From NCBI GenBank assembly GCA_013001595.1, contig JABDMH010000095.1, positions 1 through 47,549 of the forward strand: a stretch of 47,549 nucleotides of DNA, given 5' to 3'. Below the pieces are notes generated by a model. The model searched no databases, was not told where the DNA came from, and saw only the letters and a program-made list of their open reading frames with translations. Position 1 is the first letter of the stretch; every line of letters begins with the position of its first letter. The position numbers and the translations under genes are program-made. Shown piece by piece: positions 9,353 to 18,311 of this stretch. This DNA is from Saprospiraceae bacterium. GTDB taxonomy: Bacteria; Bacteroidota; Bacteroidia; Chitinophagales; Saprospiraceae.

Positions 9353-10285
9353 ATGAAGATTCAGCAACTCGAGTATTTTATTGCATTGGCTGCCAGGGGA
9401 AATTTTGGTGAAGCAGCCCAACTCTGTCATGTCTCGCAGCCGGCCATGAGTATGGCTATAAAGACCTTTGAAGAAAAACTAGGTGAACGCCTATTCATCC
9501 GTCATGGCAACCCGATCATTCTGAGCCCCTTTGGAGAAAAAGTACTTCCTCATGCCCGTCGAATTGTATTCGAATATCAATCTTTGCTATCCCTGAGTGA
9601 TGAGGTCGATGCCTTGTCTGGTGATTTACGGATTGGTGTGATTCCTACCATCGCCCCATATTTATTACCCAAACTGATAACAAGGCTTAGGAAACTTCTT
9701 CCCGACACTACATTGGTTATTGAGGAACAGCTTACCGCAATTGTTCTTGACAAGATCAATTGCAATGAGCTGGATGTGGGGATAGTAGCAACCCCGATTG
9801 AAGCCAACAATTTGCATGAGACCTTCCTCTATAGAGAACCTTTCATGCTATACGGGGCTCATGAACCCAAGAATAAATACATCTTACCTGAAGACATCGA
9901 TGTTTCAGAACTTTGGATTCTGCAAGAGGGACATTGCTTGAGAGATCAGATCGCCGATCTGTGTGCCTTGCAGAAGCAGCAACCCCACGAAATTCAATAC
10001 CAGGCTGGTAGTATTGAAACGCTGATGAATTTAGTTGATCAATACGGGGGGTTGACCATTGTACCGGAATTGGCTGCTAAAAGATTATCACCTAGTCGAA
10101 GCAAACGGCTGCAACTTTTTAAGAAGCCTGCACCTGCAAGAGAAGTGAGCCTGGTCTATCACCCCTTAAGTATAAAGTTGGAGTTGTTGGAAAGGTTAGG
10201 TGCAATAATTAAAAGGATCGTTCCAGAATATGATGATGAGGGCAACATCTATCGCACGGTGCCAGTACGAAAGCAAACTCTATGA
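9353..10285 (+). CDS. oxyR: OxyR-type LysR family peroxide sensor
   Basis: LysR-type transcription factor that in its family switches on peroxide defence when oxidised. Residues 1-60 form the winged helix-turn-helix (AAQLCHVSQPAMSMAIKTFE), followed by a linker helix and a periplasmic-binding-like effector domain (about 90-300). The diagnostic OxyR redox loop is intact: GHCLRDQIADLC, with Cys195 and Cys204 at the same 9-residue spacing as Cys199/Cys208 of E. coli OxyR. It ends with a short extra tail. An AGGAAG sequence lies just before the ATG. It is convergent with the PhyH gene, 11 bases apart. No catalase lies next to it; the only peroxidase gene in the window is at 39138. Confidence 0.93.
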   Translation: MKIQQLEYFIALAARGNFGEAAQLCHVSQPAMSMAIKTFEEKLGERLFIRHGNPIILSPFGEKVLPHARRIVFEYQSLLSLSDEVDALSGDLRIGVIPTIAPYLLPKLITRLRKLLPDTTLVIEEQLTAIVLDKINCNELDVGIVATPIEANNLHETFLYREPFMLYGAHEPKNKYILPEDIDVSELWILQEGHCLRDQIADLCALQKQQPHEIQYQAGSIETLMNLVDQYGGLTIVPELAAKRLSPSRSKRLQLFKKPAPAREVSLVYHPLSIKLELLERLGAIIKRIVPEYDDEGNIYRTVPVRKQTL

Positions 10286-10296
10286 GGGATGTGACA

Positions 10297-11073
10297 TTAA
10301 ACACCCAGCAATGCCAGGACTGCAGGATCTAATCTATTCATCGTATCCTTTCTAATGAATTTAACCTGATCGGTCTGTTGGGGTTGATCCCCTCTACAGA
10401 AATAACTGTGGATGCATCGTCTATATTCATTGGTATGATTGGTCGTGCCGCCATGCCATGTATGGGAATTGACAACGAATACCGTCCCGGCTGGAGCGGT
10501 ACAAAGTACTTCCTCTGGATGGGAATCCCAAGGATCCTGAATGACTTCCTCTGGGAGTCGACCCATCTTATGGGTTCCCGGAACAACCCTAGTTGCACCA
10601 TTCTGACTTGTGAAGTCATCAATCAGCCAGATCGAATTGCAAACCTTAAAGTCTCCTTCAGGAACTGATTCATGCCAATCCGCATGAAGTTTTTGTGCGC
10701 CTTGCCCCGGTTTAGCTGCCCGGTAATTGAGCGAGGATAACTTTATATCTTCCCCAAGCACATATGAAATGGCCGCAAGTAGTCTGGGGTGCGTATAAAT
10801 CCGATCAAAAATTGGTCCTTTGTTCACGAGGTCTGCAAGGCGATCGGCACCCGCTTCTTTGGGGTGTCTGATGTAGGGAGAGTCAAATAGTTCTGATCCC
10901 ATTTGATCTTGCTCCTCATTTATTAGGGTATTTATACGCTGACTGATGCGCTTGAGGTCTTCATCTGATAGGAGCTTGCCAAGGCTTATATAACCTTTCT
11001 CACGCAGAGCGGTTTTTTCATCCTGTGATAGTAGGTTTTTGTCGACACCGAGGTTTTCTAACATGTTTGTCAT
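10297..11073 (-). CDS. Phytanoyl-CoA dioxygenase (PhyH) family oxygenase
   Basis: 258-residue cytosolic protein of the Fe(II)/2-oxoglutarate-dependent PhyH family. The double-stranded beta-helix iron ligands can be placed: His130 and Asp132 in KLHADWHE, and distal His207 in SHTWHGGTTNH, with a following Arg (218/219) positioned to bind 2-oxoglutarate. GATRVVPGTHKMG between them is a family hallmark. Such enzymes hydroxylate small molecules, lipids or natural products; the substrate here is unknown. It stands alone on the minus strand, convergent with oxyR, with about 140 bases of AT-rich upstream sequence shared with the divergent CBM9-like gene. Confidence 0.9.
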   Translation of the reverse strand: MTNMLENLGVDKNLLSQDEKTALREKGYISLGKLLSDEDLKRISQRINTLINEEQDQMGSELFDSPYIRHPKEAGADRLADLVNKGPIFDRIYTHPRLLAAISYVLGEDIKLSSLNYRAAKPGQGAQKLHADWHESVPEGDFKVCNSIWLIDDFTSQNGATRVVPGTHKMGRLPEEVIQDPWDSHPEEVLCTAPAGTVFVVNSHTWHGGTTNHTNEYRRCIHSYFCRGDQPQQTDQVKFIRKDTMNRLDPAVLALLGV

Positions 11074-11213
11074 ATCTTATGGAGGATAAGTAACAATAAT
11101 AATGATAATTATAATCCATGACAAGTGCTGTTAATAGTAATGATGAACGTGGTCCGAATTACGTCCTGACAAAATTCATTGTGAAAGAATTAATTAAGGT
11201 TTGAGCTGATTTC

Positions 11214-12200
11214 GTGAGTACTATTTCGACATCATTCTGTATTAGAGTAATAGATTTTCTCAATTGGAAGATCTTGAGTTGCCTGTTTTTTGCAACCTTT
11301 TGGCATCCCCCATTGACTCCTGCCTATTCGAGCCACAGCTATGAAAGTATGATCTGTCTACCGTCTATGTTGGTAGACTCGCTTCCACTGGTGCTATGTC
11401 CTGAAGAGCATATTCCGCATTACAATTGCTACAGAGTTGCAGATCCAATATGGGTGGATGGCAAAATAAACGAGGGCATCTGGGGTCAGGTTAATAAATC
11501 AGATCCATTTCGGGATCTAGTCAGTGGTGATGATACCTATTTAGATACACGAGTCGCCCTTGTTTGGGATGACACTAATTTATATGTGGCCTATTGGGTG
11601 GAGGAACCATATTTACAGGCAAGCTTGTTAGATCGAGATGCACCGATCTATAAGGATAATGATGTGGAATTATTTATTGCTGGCAAAAATGCATATTACG
11701 AATTAGAGATTAATGCGTATAACACGATCTATGAGGTTTTTTTCATTTGGGAAGCTTCTCTTTACCGCGCAGGTTATAATAAACTGGAGATTTTTGATCG
11801 ATCTAGAGAAGGTGTAAAGATGTTTAACGGTGTCGGGATGAAGAATCATCCTAGAGGCCAAAGAATCGGTTATTGGAATTGGGACTTTCCGGGACTGCGC
11901 CATGCTGTTTCCACCATTGGAACCATAAATGATGATCGTGATGTAGATCAAGGCTGGCATGTCGAACTGGCCTTACCTTGGGCTGGAATGAAAATGTTGA
12001 CCTTAGGCGAAGAGCATAGTCTTCCTCCCAAGGAAGGCGATGTCTGGCGTATGGATTTTTCGCGCTTTAATCAAAGAAAAGCACCGCCTCCGCAAGCTGA
12101 TTCAGGAGGCTGGGCTTGGAGTCCACATGGCATTTGGGATTCGCATATTCCAGAATGTTTTACCTACATACACTTCATTGACCAGTACGTTTCTCCCTAG
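11214..12200 (+). CDS. Exported CBM9-like carbohydrate-binding protein
   Basis: 328 residues beginning at a GTG; no ATG occurs until about residue 46, inside the region before the domain. Residues 15-40 are hydrophobic enough for a signal peptide, so secretion is likely. Residues ~75-325 match the carbohydrate-binding family 9-like (DUF1083) beta-sandwich: IWVDGKINEGIWGQ, ALVWDDTNLYVAYWVEEP, DNDVELFIAG, YYELEINAYNTIYE, then WHVELALPWAGM and WRMDFSRFN. Single-domain proteins of this kind are thought to bind sugars or heme-like ligands outside the cell; no catalytic site is evident. Its stop overlaps the stop of the small minus-strand gene by 4 bases. Confidence 0.82.
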   Translation: MSTISTSFCIRVIDFLNWKILSCLFFATFWHPPLTPAYSSHSYESMICLPSMLVDSLPLVLCPEEHIPHYNCYRVADPIWVDGKINEGIWGQVNKSDPFRDLVSGDDTYLDTRVALVWDDTNLYVAYWVEEPYLQASLLDRDAPIYKDNDVELFIAGKNAYYELEINAYNTIYEVFFIWEASLYRAGYNKLEIFDRSREGVKMFNGVGMKNHPRGQRIGYWNWDFPGLRHAVSTIGTINDDRDVDQGWHVELALPWAGMKMLTLGEEHSLPPKEGDVWRMDFSRFNQRKAPPPQADSGGWAWSPHGIWDSHIPECFTYIHFIDQYVSP

Positions 12201-12487
12201 ATCGAAACCACTTTCAATCTGCGGTCAGCTGCCCTGTATGTTAGCCAACCGGTGGCATTTACCAACAGAGTTTGTACCTCTGGATCATCTTTAACTTCCT
12301 CCCATCGATCCTTGCACATTTTCATGATAGGTATAATGAACTTGTGGTTACCCCTAGTTCCACTTCCTATTAAACCTGTGTCGTACTGCTTGGAGACAGG
12401 AGCCAAAAGCATTTCAATCTGAGGTGTACACTCATAGATTCTGACCAAGTCTTCATACACAGTAATATGTGTAAGGCGTTCTGACAT
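12197..12487 (-). CDS. Small conserved-looking protein of unknown function (96 aa)
   Basis: I do not recognise this family. The 96-residue product is soluble, with no signal or membrane segment. It has a mixed composition (five Trp/Tyr, several charged helices) and a GSGTRGNHKFIIPIMK segment that looks like a folded core. It starts with ATG 89 bases after the stop of the cytosolic RraA-type gene on the same strand, so it may be the second gene of that operon. It ends 4 bases inside the opposite-strand CBM9-like gene. It could be a small accessory protein or a remnant of a larger enzyme. Sequence composition favours a real gene, but support is moderate. Confidence 0.5.
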   Translation of the reverse strand: MSERLTHITVYEDLVRIYECTPQIEMLLAPVSKQYDTGLIGSGTRGNHKFIIPIMKMCKDRWEEVKDDPEVQTLLVNATGWLTYRAADRRLKVVSI

Positions 12488-12576
12488 AACTTCTGATCTT
12501 ACTATCGTAAAGATCTATGGAAAGGGATATTGTAACCCAGATGTTCAGAATAGGTTGCAATTATCTGTTAACCGTG

Positions 12577-13287
12577 TTAGTGATTCGCTTGCTGTTTCCA
12601 CTCTTCGAATTCTACTCGATTTTTTTCCAGCGTCATCGGATACAAACCGACAATGGTCCTGCCTTCCAATACTTTCTCGGTCACAAAATCTTCGTAGAGT
12701 GTCATTTGTACGGCTTCATCTGCCAACTCACCTGCGAGGTGAGTGGGAATTACTATGACTCCGTCATCATCTCCTAGAATAACATCTCCTGGGAATACAG
12801 CCACATCACCGCAACCAATCGGTACATTAATATCAATGGCTTGATGAAGTGTCAGATTGGTCGGTGCGGAGGGCGCCTGGTGAAAGGATGGAATATCGAG
12901 CGCGGCTATCAAAGCGGCATCGCGAAATCCACCGTCTGTTACCAGCCCGGCGCAGCCGCGCTTCATTAAACGGCTTGCCAATATCGAACCTGCTGAAGCT
13001 GCCCTGGCATTTTTTCGACTGTCAATGATTAGGACTGCTCCTTCGGGACAAGTTTCTACTGCCACCCTTTGCGGGTGTTCAGGATCCTTAAAGACTTCAA
13101 TGGGGTTGAGATCCTCTCGTGCCGGGATATATCGTAGTGTGAATGCTTCACCAACCATATTTGGTCTACCGGGAGTAAGTGCACGTACACCTTGAATAAA
13201 TTGGTTTTTCAAACCGCGCTTAAATAGTGCCGTAGAAATCGTGGCCGTACTTACCCTCATTAATTTCTCTCTGGTCGTGGTTAACAT
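12577..13287 (-). CDS. Cytosolic RraA-family aldolase (HMG/oxaloacetate-type)
   Basis: 236-residue RraA-like protein without a signal. The metal and substrate site characteristic of class II 4-hydroxy-4-methyl-2-oxoglutarate aldolases is present: SAGSILASRLMKRG followed by LVTDGGFRD, with Arg122 and Asp123 equivalent to the catalytic Arg/Asp pair of the Pseudomonas enzyme. The PGDVILGDDDGVIVIP strand pair is also typical. The C-terminal extension (EKVLEGRTIVGLYP) marks the subgroup often mis-annotated as ribonuclease activity regulator RraA. Expected activity is retro-aldol release of pyruvate from a 4-hydroxy-2-oxo acid, or oxaloacetate decarboxylation. It is divergent from the BASS symporter gene and 18 kb-scale neighbours include an exported relative at 18654. 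Confidence 0.9.
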   Translation of the reverse strand: MLTTTREKLMRVSTATISTALFKRGLKNQFIQGVRALTPGRPNMVGEAFTLRYIPAREDLNPIEVFKDPEHPQRVAVETCPEGAVLIIDSRKNARAASAGSILASRLMKRGCAGLVTDGGFRDAALIAALDIPSFHQAPSAPTNLTLHQAIDINVPIGCGDVAVFPGDVILGDDDGVIVIPTHLAGELADEAVQMTLYEDFVTEKVLEGRTIVGLYPMTLEKNRVEFEEWKQQANH

Positions 13288-13297
13288 GGTTTGACAA

Positions 13298-13321
13298 TTG
13301 AGTCTTTTAGGAAGACCTCAA
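13298..13321. promoter_or_regulatory. Imperfect inverted repeat between RraA and BASS genes
   Basis: TTGAGTCTT (13298-13306) is the near-reverse complement of AAGACCTCAA (13312-13321), with one extra base and a 5-base spacer. It sits 11 bases from the RraA start in the divergent intergenic region, where an operator would be expected. No regulator gene of an obvious matching family lies next to it. Confidence 0.22.
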
Positions 13322-13461
13322 TATAATCAATATACCTCGCTGATTGAGATAGTAATTTGAAAAGCAAGATCCATATTCGTTACTAACTTCAAATCGTATT
13401 GCTATCTTTCCAGAAGCCACCGATCAACTCAGATTGCTGGCCTAAATACTGACCTGACCAG

Positions 13462-14742
13462 ATGAGGGGAAAAATCCTGTTAGCCATGGCTGGCATTTCT
13501 TTGATCATAACGGTTGTGCTCATCGTGATGGGGAAGGTCAGCCAAGCAGGTATTCCTATGCTGGCTGCTTTTATTGCTCCGGCATTGTACGGTGTTGTAG
13601 AAAAGGAATACAAGCGCATTTCTTTTACTTTTTGGGTCTTTGCATTTCTGGTTGCAGCCATGTATTACCCATTTCTTTTTACAGATTGGGGCTTTAACAC
13701 CAAGATTCTTGTTATCCCCATGCTCCAACTGATTATGTTTGGCATGGGTACCAAACTTAGTCTCGCAGATTTTCACCAAGAATTACAAAAACCCAAGGGT
13801 ATTTTGGTCGGCTCCTTCATGGTGTTCGCCATCATGCCCATAGTTGGTGTTTTTGTGGCCAAGGCCTTTGCGTTTCCTCCGGAAATTGCGGTTGGCGTTA
13901 TTTTGATTGGCGCATGTCCAGGCGGTGCCTCCTCAAATGTCATGGCCTTCTTGGCCAAGGGAAATGTTGCGCTCTCTGTAAGTGTTACGACAATAACTAC
14001 TCTATTGACGCCGATAGTCACACCTGCGTTGATGAAAATATATGCAAATGAATTAATTGAGATTTCTTTCTTGAAAATGATGCTCTCGAGTTTTAACTTG
14101 ATCATTGTGCCTGTTGCGGCTGGAGTCATTTGCCACAGCATCTTATATGGCAAAGCCACCTGGCTAAGGGATGACAAGAAAGTGTTGGGACTGGGTATAT
14201 TATTTAGCGTAGCTTGTATATTGAGTATTGTCAATACATTTCCGGATTTCTTAGCGGCACTAAAACCTGGCTTTATTCTGGGATTTGGATTATCGGCCAT
14301 CGTATCTTTTACCAAAGTGATTGTTCGCAAGATGGGCGGTCCGGAAAACTGGATGGATAGAATTCTACCGTCACTTTCAATGGTGGCTATTCTTTTATTT
14401 GTTACCATAGTTGTTGCACTAAATCGAGATAAGTTATTGGTGGTAGGATTATTGCTGGTGGCAGCTTCGGCAGTTCATAATCTAATTGGTTTCATCTTAG
14501 GGTATTGGGGGAGTAGAGCGGCTGGATTATCAATTAGAGATAGTCGTACCTTATCCATCGAAGTGGCACTAAAGAATGGGGGATTGGGAATGGGATTGGC
14601 TTTGGATGCACTCAATAGTGCAAATGCTGCGCTTGCACCAATCGTCTTTGGAAAATGGATGAATATTTCTGGATCCGCGGTAGCCAATTATTGGAGAGGA
14701 AAAGATCCACAGGATGAGTTACTTGCAGTGCAAGATGATTAG
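13462..14742 (+). CDS. BASS-family (bile acid:Na+ symporter-like) organic anion transporter
   Basis: 426-residue inner-membrane protein with about ten hydrophobic segments across residues 5-400. The family signature is clear: LIMFGMGTKLSLADF and VGVILIGACPGGASSNVMAFLAKGN around 130-165, then a second crossover region near GGLGMGLALDA. The two extra N-terminal membrane segments (1-55) precede the usual ten-helix core. BASS proteins import bile acids, pyruvate, pantoate, 2-keto acids or other monocarboxylates with sodium. Neighbouring sugar-acid dehydratase and RraA-type genes make a keto-acid or sugar-acid substrate the most likely. Read in the same direction as the dehydratase gene, 104 bases apart. 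Confidence 0.9.
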   Translation: MRGKILLAMAGISLIITVVLIVMGKVSQAGIPMLAAFIAPALYGVVEKEYKRISFTFWVFAFLVAAMYYPFLFTDWGFNTKILVIPMLQLIMFGMGTKLSLADFHQELQKPKGILVGSFMVFAIMPIVGVFVAKAFAFPPEIAVGVILIGACPGGASSNVMAFLAKGNVALSVSVTTITTLLTPIVTPALMKIYANELIEISFLKMMLSSFNLIIVPVAAGVICHSILYGKATWLRDDKKVLGLGILFSVACILSIVNTFPDFLAALKPGFILGFGLSAIVSFTKVIVRKMGGPENWMDRILPSLSMVAILLFVTIVVALNRDKLLVVGLLLVAASAVHNLIGFILGYWGSRAAGLSIRDSRTLSIEVALKNGGLGMGLALDALNSANAALAPIVFGKWMNISGSAVANYWRGKDPQDELLAVQDD

Positions 14743-14846
14743 TGATTTCTACAATCAGGCATACTACCCATTAATGGATGCATGTCGAAGAAGAGTTGAA
14801 GTAAATCTGAAGGCGTAATCGAAATAAGACGACAAAATTTGATATC

Positions 14847-16109
14847 ATGAAGAAGCAGTCAAGACGGACTTTTTTGAGTACCGTGGCCACCGGGACCCTG
14901 GCAAGTGTTTTTGGCCCCTTAAGGTTACTATCCGCCAGCGATCGAACCAAAGTGAAGATTACCGACATCAAGACCATGATTTTTCAAGGACCAAAGGGTC
15001 GAAATTATACGCTGGTAAAGGTGGAGAGCGATGCAGATTTGTTTGGAATAGGGGAGGCCTACGGTTCGCCTGGATTGGGAATTACTAATGAAATTCATGG
15101 TCTGAAGGATTTATTTATCGGTCAAGATCCTTTGCAGATAGAGCGATTGTACACAGGTCATTCTTTTGCCACCTATCGATATACAGATGGGAGTGCACAC
15201 GCTCAGCAGCGAGCTATGAGCGGCATCGAAATGGCCCTCTGGGATTTGGCAGGGAAAATATTGGATGTGCCCACTTACAAATTATTGGGAGGTAAATTTC
15301 GTGACCGTGTTCGGCTGTATGACCATCATACTCCTAAGGATTACAACGACAAAATCGCATGTCGAGACTGGGCTGCAGCCGCCAAAGAACGTGCCAATGG
15401 AATCACCATTCATAAGCTGGGTGTCCCGCGGACTACTGCAGCCGAAGATTTTGGCTACGATCCTTCCAATCGATTACTATCCAGCAAGGGGCTCAGTAAG
15501 CTTATTGAAGGCTATGAGAATGTGAGGGATGCCATTGGTTGGGATCATGACCTGATGATTGGTTGTCATTGGGAATTTGACTTGCGTACTGCCATTGATG
15601 TCGCCAAGGGTTTGGAAGCTGTAAAACCACTCTGGTTGGAAGATCCACTCCCTGTAGCATACAATGAAGGATGGAAGCGGCTTTCCAGTATGTCTCCAGT
15701 GCCCATTTGTACTGGTGAAAACTGGATGAGACAAGCTGAATCTCTGCCATTTATTGTTAATTCAGCCATTGATATTGTCCATCTTGACCTAAGGAATTCA
15801 GGTGGATTTTCAGAAAGTAAACGCATCGCCGACGTAGCTGATGAATACTTTATGCCGACTGCCAATCACAACACGGGCAGTATTGTTAATGGAATGGCTA
15901 CCGTGCACTGGGCTTCAGCCATTAGAGATTATTTGGCTTGTGAAACGGTGTATTTTGAAGGGGGAGAGGCCGACGATGTGATTTTACATGATGGTCCACT
16001 TTGTAAAGATGGATATGTGGAGATTGGTGACAAACCCGGACTAGGCATCGAACTAAATCCAGATGTTGTCAAAGCTAACCTATTGCCAGGGCAAGAATGG
16101 TGGGGATGA
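14847..16109 (+). CDS. Tat-exported enolase-superfamily sugar-acid dehydratase
   Basis: 420 residues. The N-terminus carries a twin-arginine signal (SRRTFLS at 5-11, hydrophobic stretch to about 30). The rest is a mandelate racemase/muconate-lactonizing-enzyme type protein closest in layout to galactonate/gluconate/mannonate dehydratases: capping domain to about 150, GIEMALWDLAGK, IHKLG on barrel strand 2, GCHWEFD on strand 3, LWLEDPLP with Glu265, CTGENW with Glu291, and ANHNTGS with His341 on the last strand. These would bind Mg2+ and dehydrate an aldonic or uronic-derived acid to a 2-keto-3-deoxy acid. The usual Asp of the strand-3 D-x-H motif is Gly239 here, which is odd. It is convergent with the PQQ dehydrogenase, 30 bases apart. 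Confidence 0.88.
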   Translation: MKKQSRRTFLSTVATGTLASVFGPLRLLSASDRTKVKITDIKTMIFQGPKGRNYTLVKVESDADLFGIGEAYGSPGLGITNEIHGLKDLFIGQDPLQIERLYTGHSFATYRYTDGSAHAQQRAMSGIEMALWDLAGKILDVPTYKLLGGKFRDRVRLYDHHTPKDYNDKIACRDWAAAAKERANGITIHKLGVPRTTAAEDFGYDPSNRLLSSKGLSKLIEGYENVRDAIGWDHDLMIGCHWEFDLRTAIDVAKGLEAVKPLWLEDPLPVAYNEGWKRLSSMSPVPICTGENWMRQAESLPFIVNSAIDIVHLDLRNSGGFSESKRIADVADEYFMPTANHNTGSIVNGMATVHWASAIRDYLACETVYFEGGEADDVILHDGPLCKDGYVEIGDKPGLGIELNPDVVKANLLPGQEWWG

Positions 16110-16139
16110 CTTAATAATCCGGATTAATGTGTTTTTGAG

Positions 16140-18311
16140 TTACTCTTGCGGTAAGGCAAAAGCTATGTATTGATTTTCTCCCGTTATGGGTCCTTGCCTA
16201 ATGCCATATCCACCGGCAGCAATAACGACATATTGTTTGCCGTCTACGGCATAGGTGATGGGGGTGGCTGTTCCCCTTCGAGGCAAGCGGTAATCCCATA
16301 AGGTCTGACCAGATTGTCTTGAGAAGGCCCGAATTTTCCAATCTTCCGTACCTGCAATAAAAACCAGATCACCGGCTGTCACCACCGGACCCCCGAAATT
16401 ATGTGTGCCGGTAATCGGTATCCCCTTTTCTGTCAGTTCTTCGAATTCACCGAGCGGCACTTGCCAAAGATGCTGTCCTGTATTAAGATCGACGGCATTA
16501 AGCGTGCCCCAGGGTGGTTTAATGCCAGGATATCCTTTTGAGTCCCGCACTTTGTTGTAGCCTGTATTAATGTATGTTGGCACATAGGGGAAATTTTGGT
16601 CAGCATCTGCCGCTACTGGCCCATCTCCATGGATTTCATCTTCACTGGCAGGTACTTGTAACTCATCAAATATATAGCGGATGATGGCTCGGCGTTCTGA
16701 GTTTCTCAGATGTCTGAAGGAGGGCATTCTTCCCCGACCATCTACCAAAAGCTGTTTGATATCGTCCTTTACTAGCCTGTGCTTGATATCGACTAGGCTG
16801 GGAATCTCTAAACCGTCACCTTTTCGATCTTCACCATGGCAAGCAGTGCAATGCTGTATAAATAAGCTACTAGCTCGATTGTTGCGCACTTTGGTTCTTT
16901 CGGCAAAATCTACCATCAATAAATCTGTGGGTATTTCGTTTACATTTTGATAAAGTATACCCTGTGGATCTACGGAGTTTCCACCCCATTGAGCACCACC
17001 ACCTGTGCCGATATACCATATGCCCTTGCTACTGGGGGGTATAAACTTTTCCCCATGACGTATTTTGCTGAACCTATCTCTAATTTCTTTTGCAGCCTCG
17101 GGAAAAAGCTGAGGATCTGGAAGATCAGCCTCTGTTAGCACTTGCCTAACCAAAGGATCTGGTTTTAAAGGGAATTTTTGCGTCGGATATGGTTGTTCAC
17201 CAGGCAAGTCAGATTCAGGTACTGGTCTTTCTTCTACTGGAAATAGGGAAGCTCCCGTATCACGGTCAAGCACATAAATGAGGCCATCTTTGGTAGTCTG
17301 TACCACAGCATCTACTTTTTTACCATCGTGTTGTACCGTCACAAGATTTGGTGGACAGGGAATATCTAGGTCCCAGAGGTCATGATGTACGGTCTGGTAG
17401 TGCCATTTTCTTTCTCCAGTAATGGCGTCCAAAGCAATGATGCAATTGGCAAACAAATTTGCTCCGGCTCGATCACCACCATAAAAGTCTACGGATGGTG
17501 AACCCGTGCCCAAATAGACCACTCCTCGCGTATCATCGAGCACCATGCCTGCCCAACAATTGGCACCACCGATTTTCTGGTATGCATCTTTGGGCCAGGT
17601 ATCGTATCCGAATTCTCCAGGTTGGGGAATGGTATGAAAAACCCACCTAAGCTCACCCGTTCTTACATCAAAACCCCGGATGTCACCAGGTAGGGCATCT
17701 CCATATTCGGAGACTGTTGATCCTATAACCAGCACATCTTTGTAAATAACTCCTGGACAGGTCGAGGTGATGGAAAAATTGCGCACATCAAAGCGATCAT
17801 GCTCAAGACCCAAATAGAAATCAACGTGACCACCTATTCCAAATCCCTCTTTTAGTCTGCCTGTTGTGGCATCGACAGCATATAGATTTGATCCAGCAAC
17901 ATAAAGAATGCGTCTGTCCTTTCCTTCTTGCCAATAATTTAGACCTCGGTTATTACAATCTTCCTCTGGATTAAATACCCAGATTTCCTCACCAGAGGCT
18001 GCATCGAGCGCAAAGAGTCGGGATTCTGAACCTGTCCCATATAGAGTTCCATCTACCACAATGGGTTGGCAAACAATTCTGCCTGGCCGCTCACCGGGAG
18101 CCAATGAGTCATCAGGATGGTAGCGCCATGCCATGGATAACTCATGCACATTTTCAGTGTTGATTTGCTGAAGGTGAGAGTACCTGTTTCCGGCTGAATT
18201 TCCTCCGTAGGCTGGCCAATCTACATCACTCATTTCCAGACTTTGGCCAGGATCTGAGCAGCTATCAAGTAGCAATCCTAGCATACACCACCCAATGACC
18301 AAATTCCTCAT
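16140..18311 (-). CDS. PQQ-dependent dehydrogenase lipoprotein with fused cytochrome c
   Basis: 723-residue quinoprotein. A short lipoprotein signal (GLLLDSC, Cys18) precedes an eight-bladed propeller: WPAYGGNSAGNRYSHL, then repeated blades such as LFALDAASGEEIW, GFDVRTGELRW and IALDAITGERKW, each with a tryptophan-docking pattern. A cytochrome c domain is inserted near 475-560: CTACH binds heme at Cys488/Cys491/His492, and Met in GRGRMPSF is the likely axial ligand. The propeller then closes (HLWQVPLGE, WDYRLPRRGTATP). It would oxidise a sugar or alcohol in the periplasm and pass electrons through its heme. The substrate class is undetermined; glucose/aldose is the usual annotation for this layout. 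No PQQ biosynthesis genes lie in this window. Divergent from the exported RraA-type gene. Confidence 0.92.
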   Translation of the reverse strand: MRNLVIGWCMLGLLLDSCSDPGQSLEMSDVDWPAYGGNSAGNRYSHLQQINTENVHELSMAWRYHPDDSLAPGERPGRIVCQPIVVDGTLYGTGSESRLFALDAASGEEIWVFNPEEDCNNRGLNYWQEGKDRRILYVAGSNLYAVDATTGRLKEGFGIGGHVDFYLGLEHDRFDVRNFSITSTCPGVIYKDVLVIGSTVSEYGDALPGDIRGFDVRTGELRWVFHTIPQPGEFGYDTWPKDAYQKIGGANCWAGMVLDDTRGVVYLGTGSPSVDFYGGDRAGANLFANCIIALDAITGERKWHYQTVHHDLWDLDIPCPPNLVTVQHDGKKVDAVVQTTKDGLIYVLDRDTGASLFPVEERPVPESDLPGEQPYPTQKFPLKPDPLVRQVLTEADLPDPQLFPEAAKEIRDRFSKIRHGEKFIPPSSKGIWYIGTGGGAQWGGNSVDPQGILYQNVNEIPTDLLMVDFAERTKVRNNRASSLFIQHCTACHGEDRKGDGLEIPSLVDIKHRLVKDDIKQLLVDGRGRMPSFRHLRNSERRAIIRYIFDELQVPASEDEIHGDGPVAADADQNFPYVPTYINTGYNKVRDSKGYPGIKPPWGTLNAVDLNTGQHLWQVPLGEFEELTEKGIPITGTHNFGGPVVTAGDLVFIAGTEDWKIRAFSRQSGQTLWDYRLPRRGTATPITYAVDGKQYVVIAAGGYGIRQGPITGENQYIAFALPQE

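Noticed and set aside
16115-16126. TAATCCGGATTA palindrome between convergent genes
   Set aside because: Perfect 12-bp palindrome but with only a 4-bp stem around CCGG, and the T-run follows 8 bases later; not a convincing terminator.
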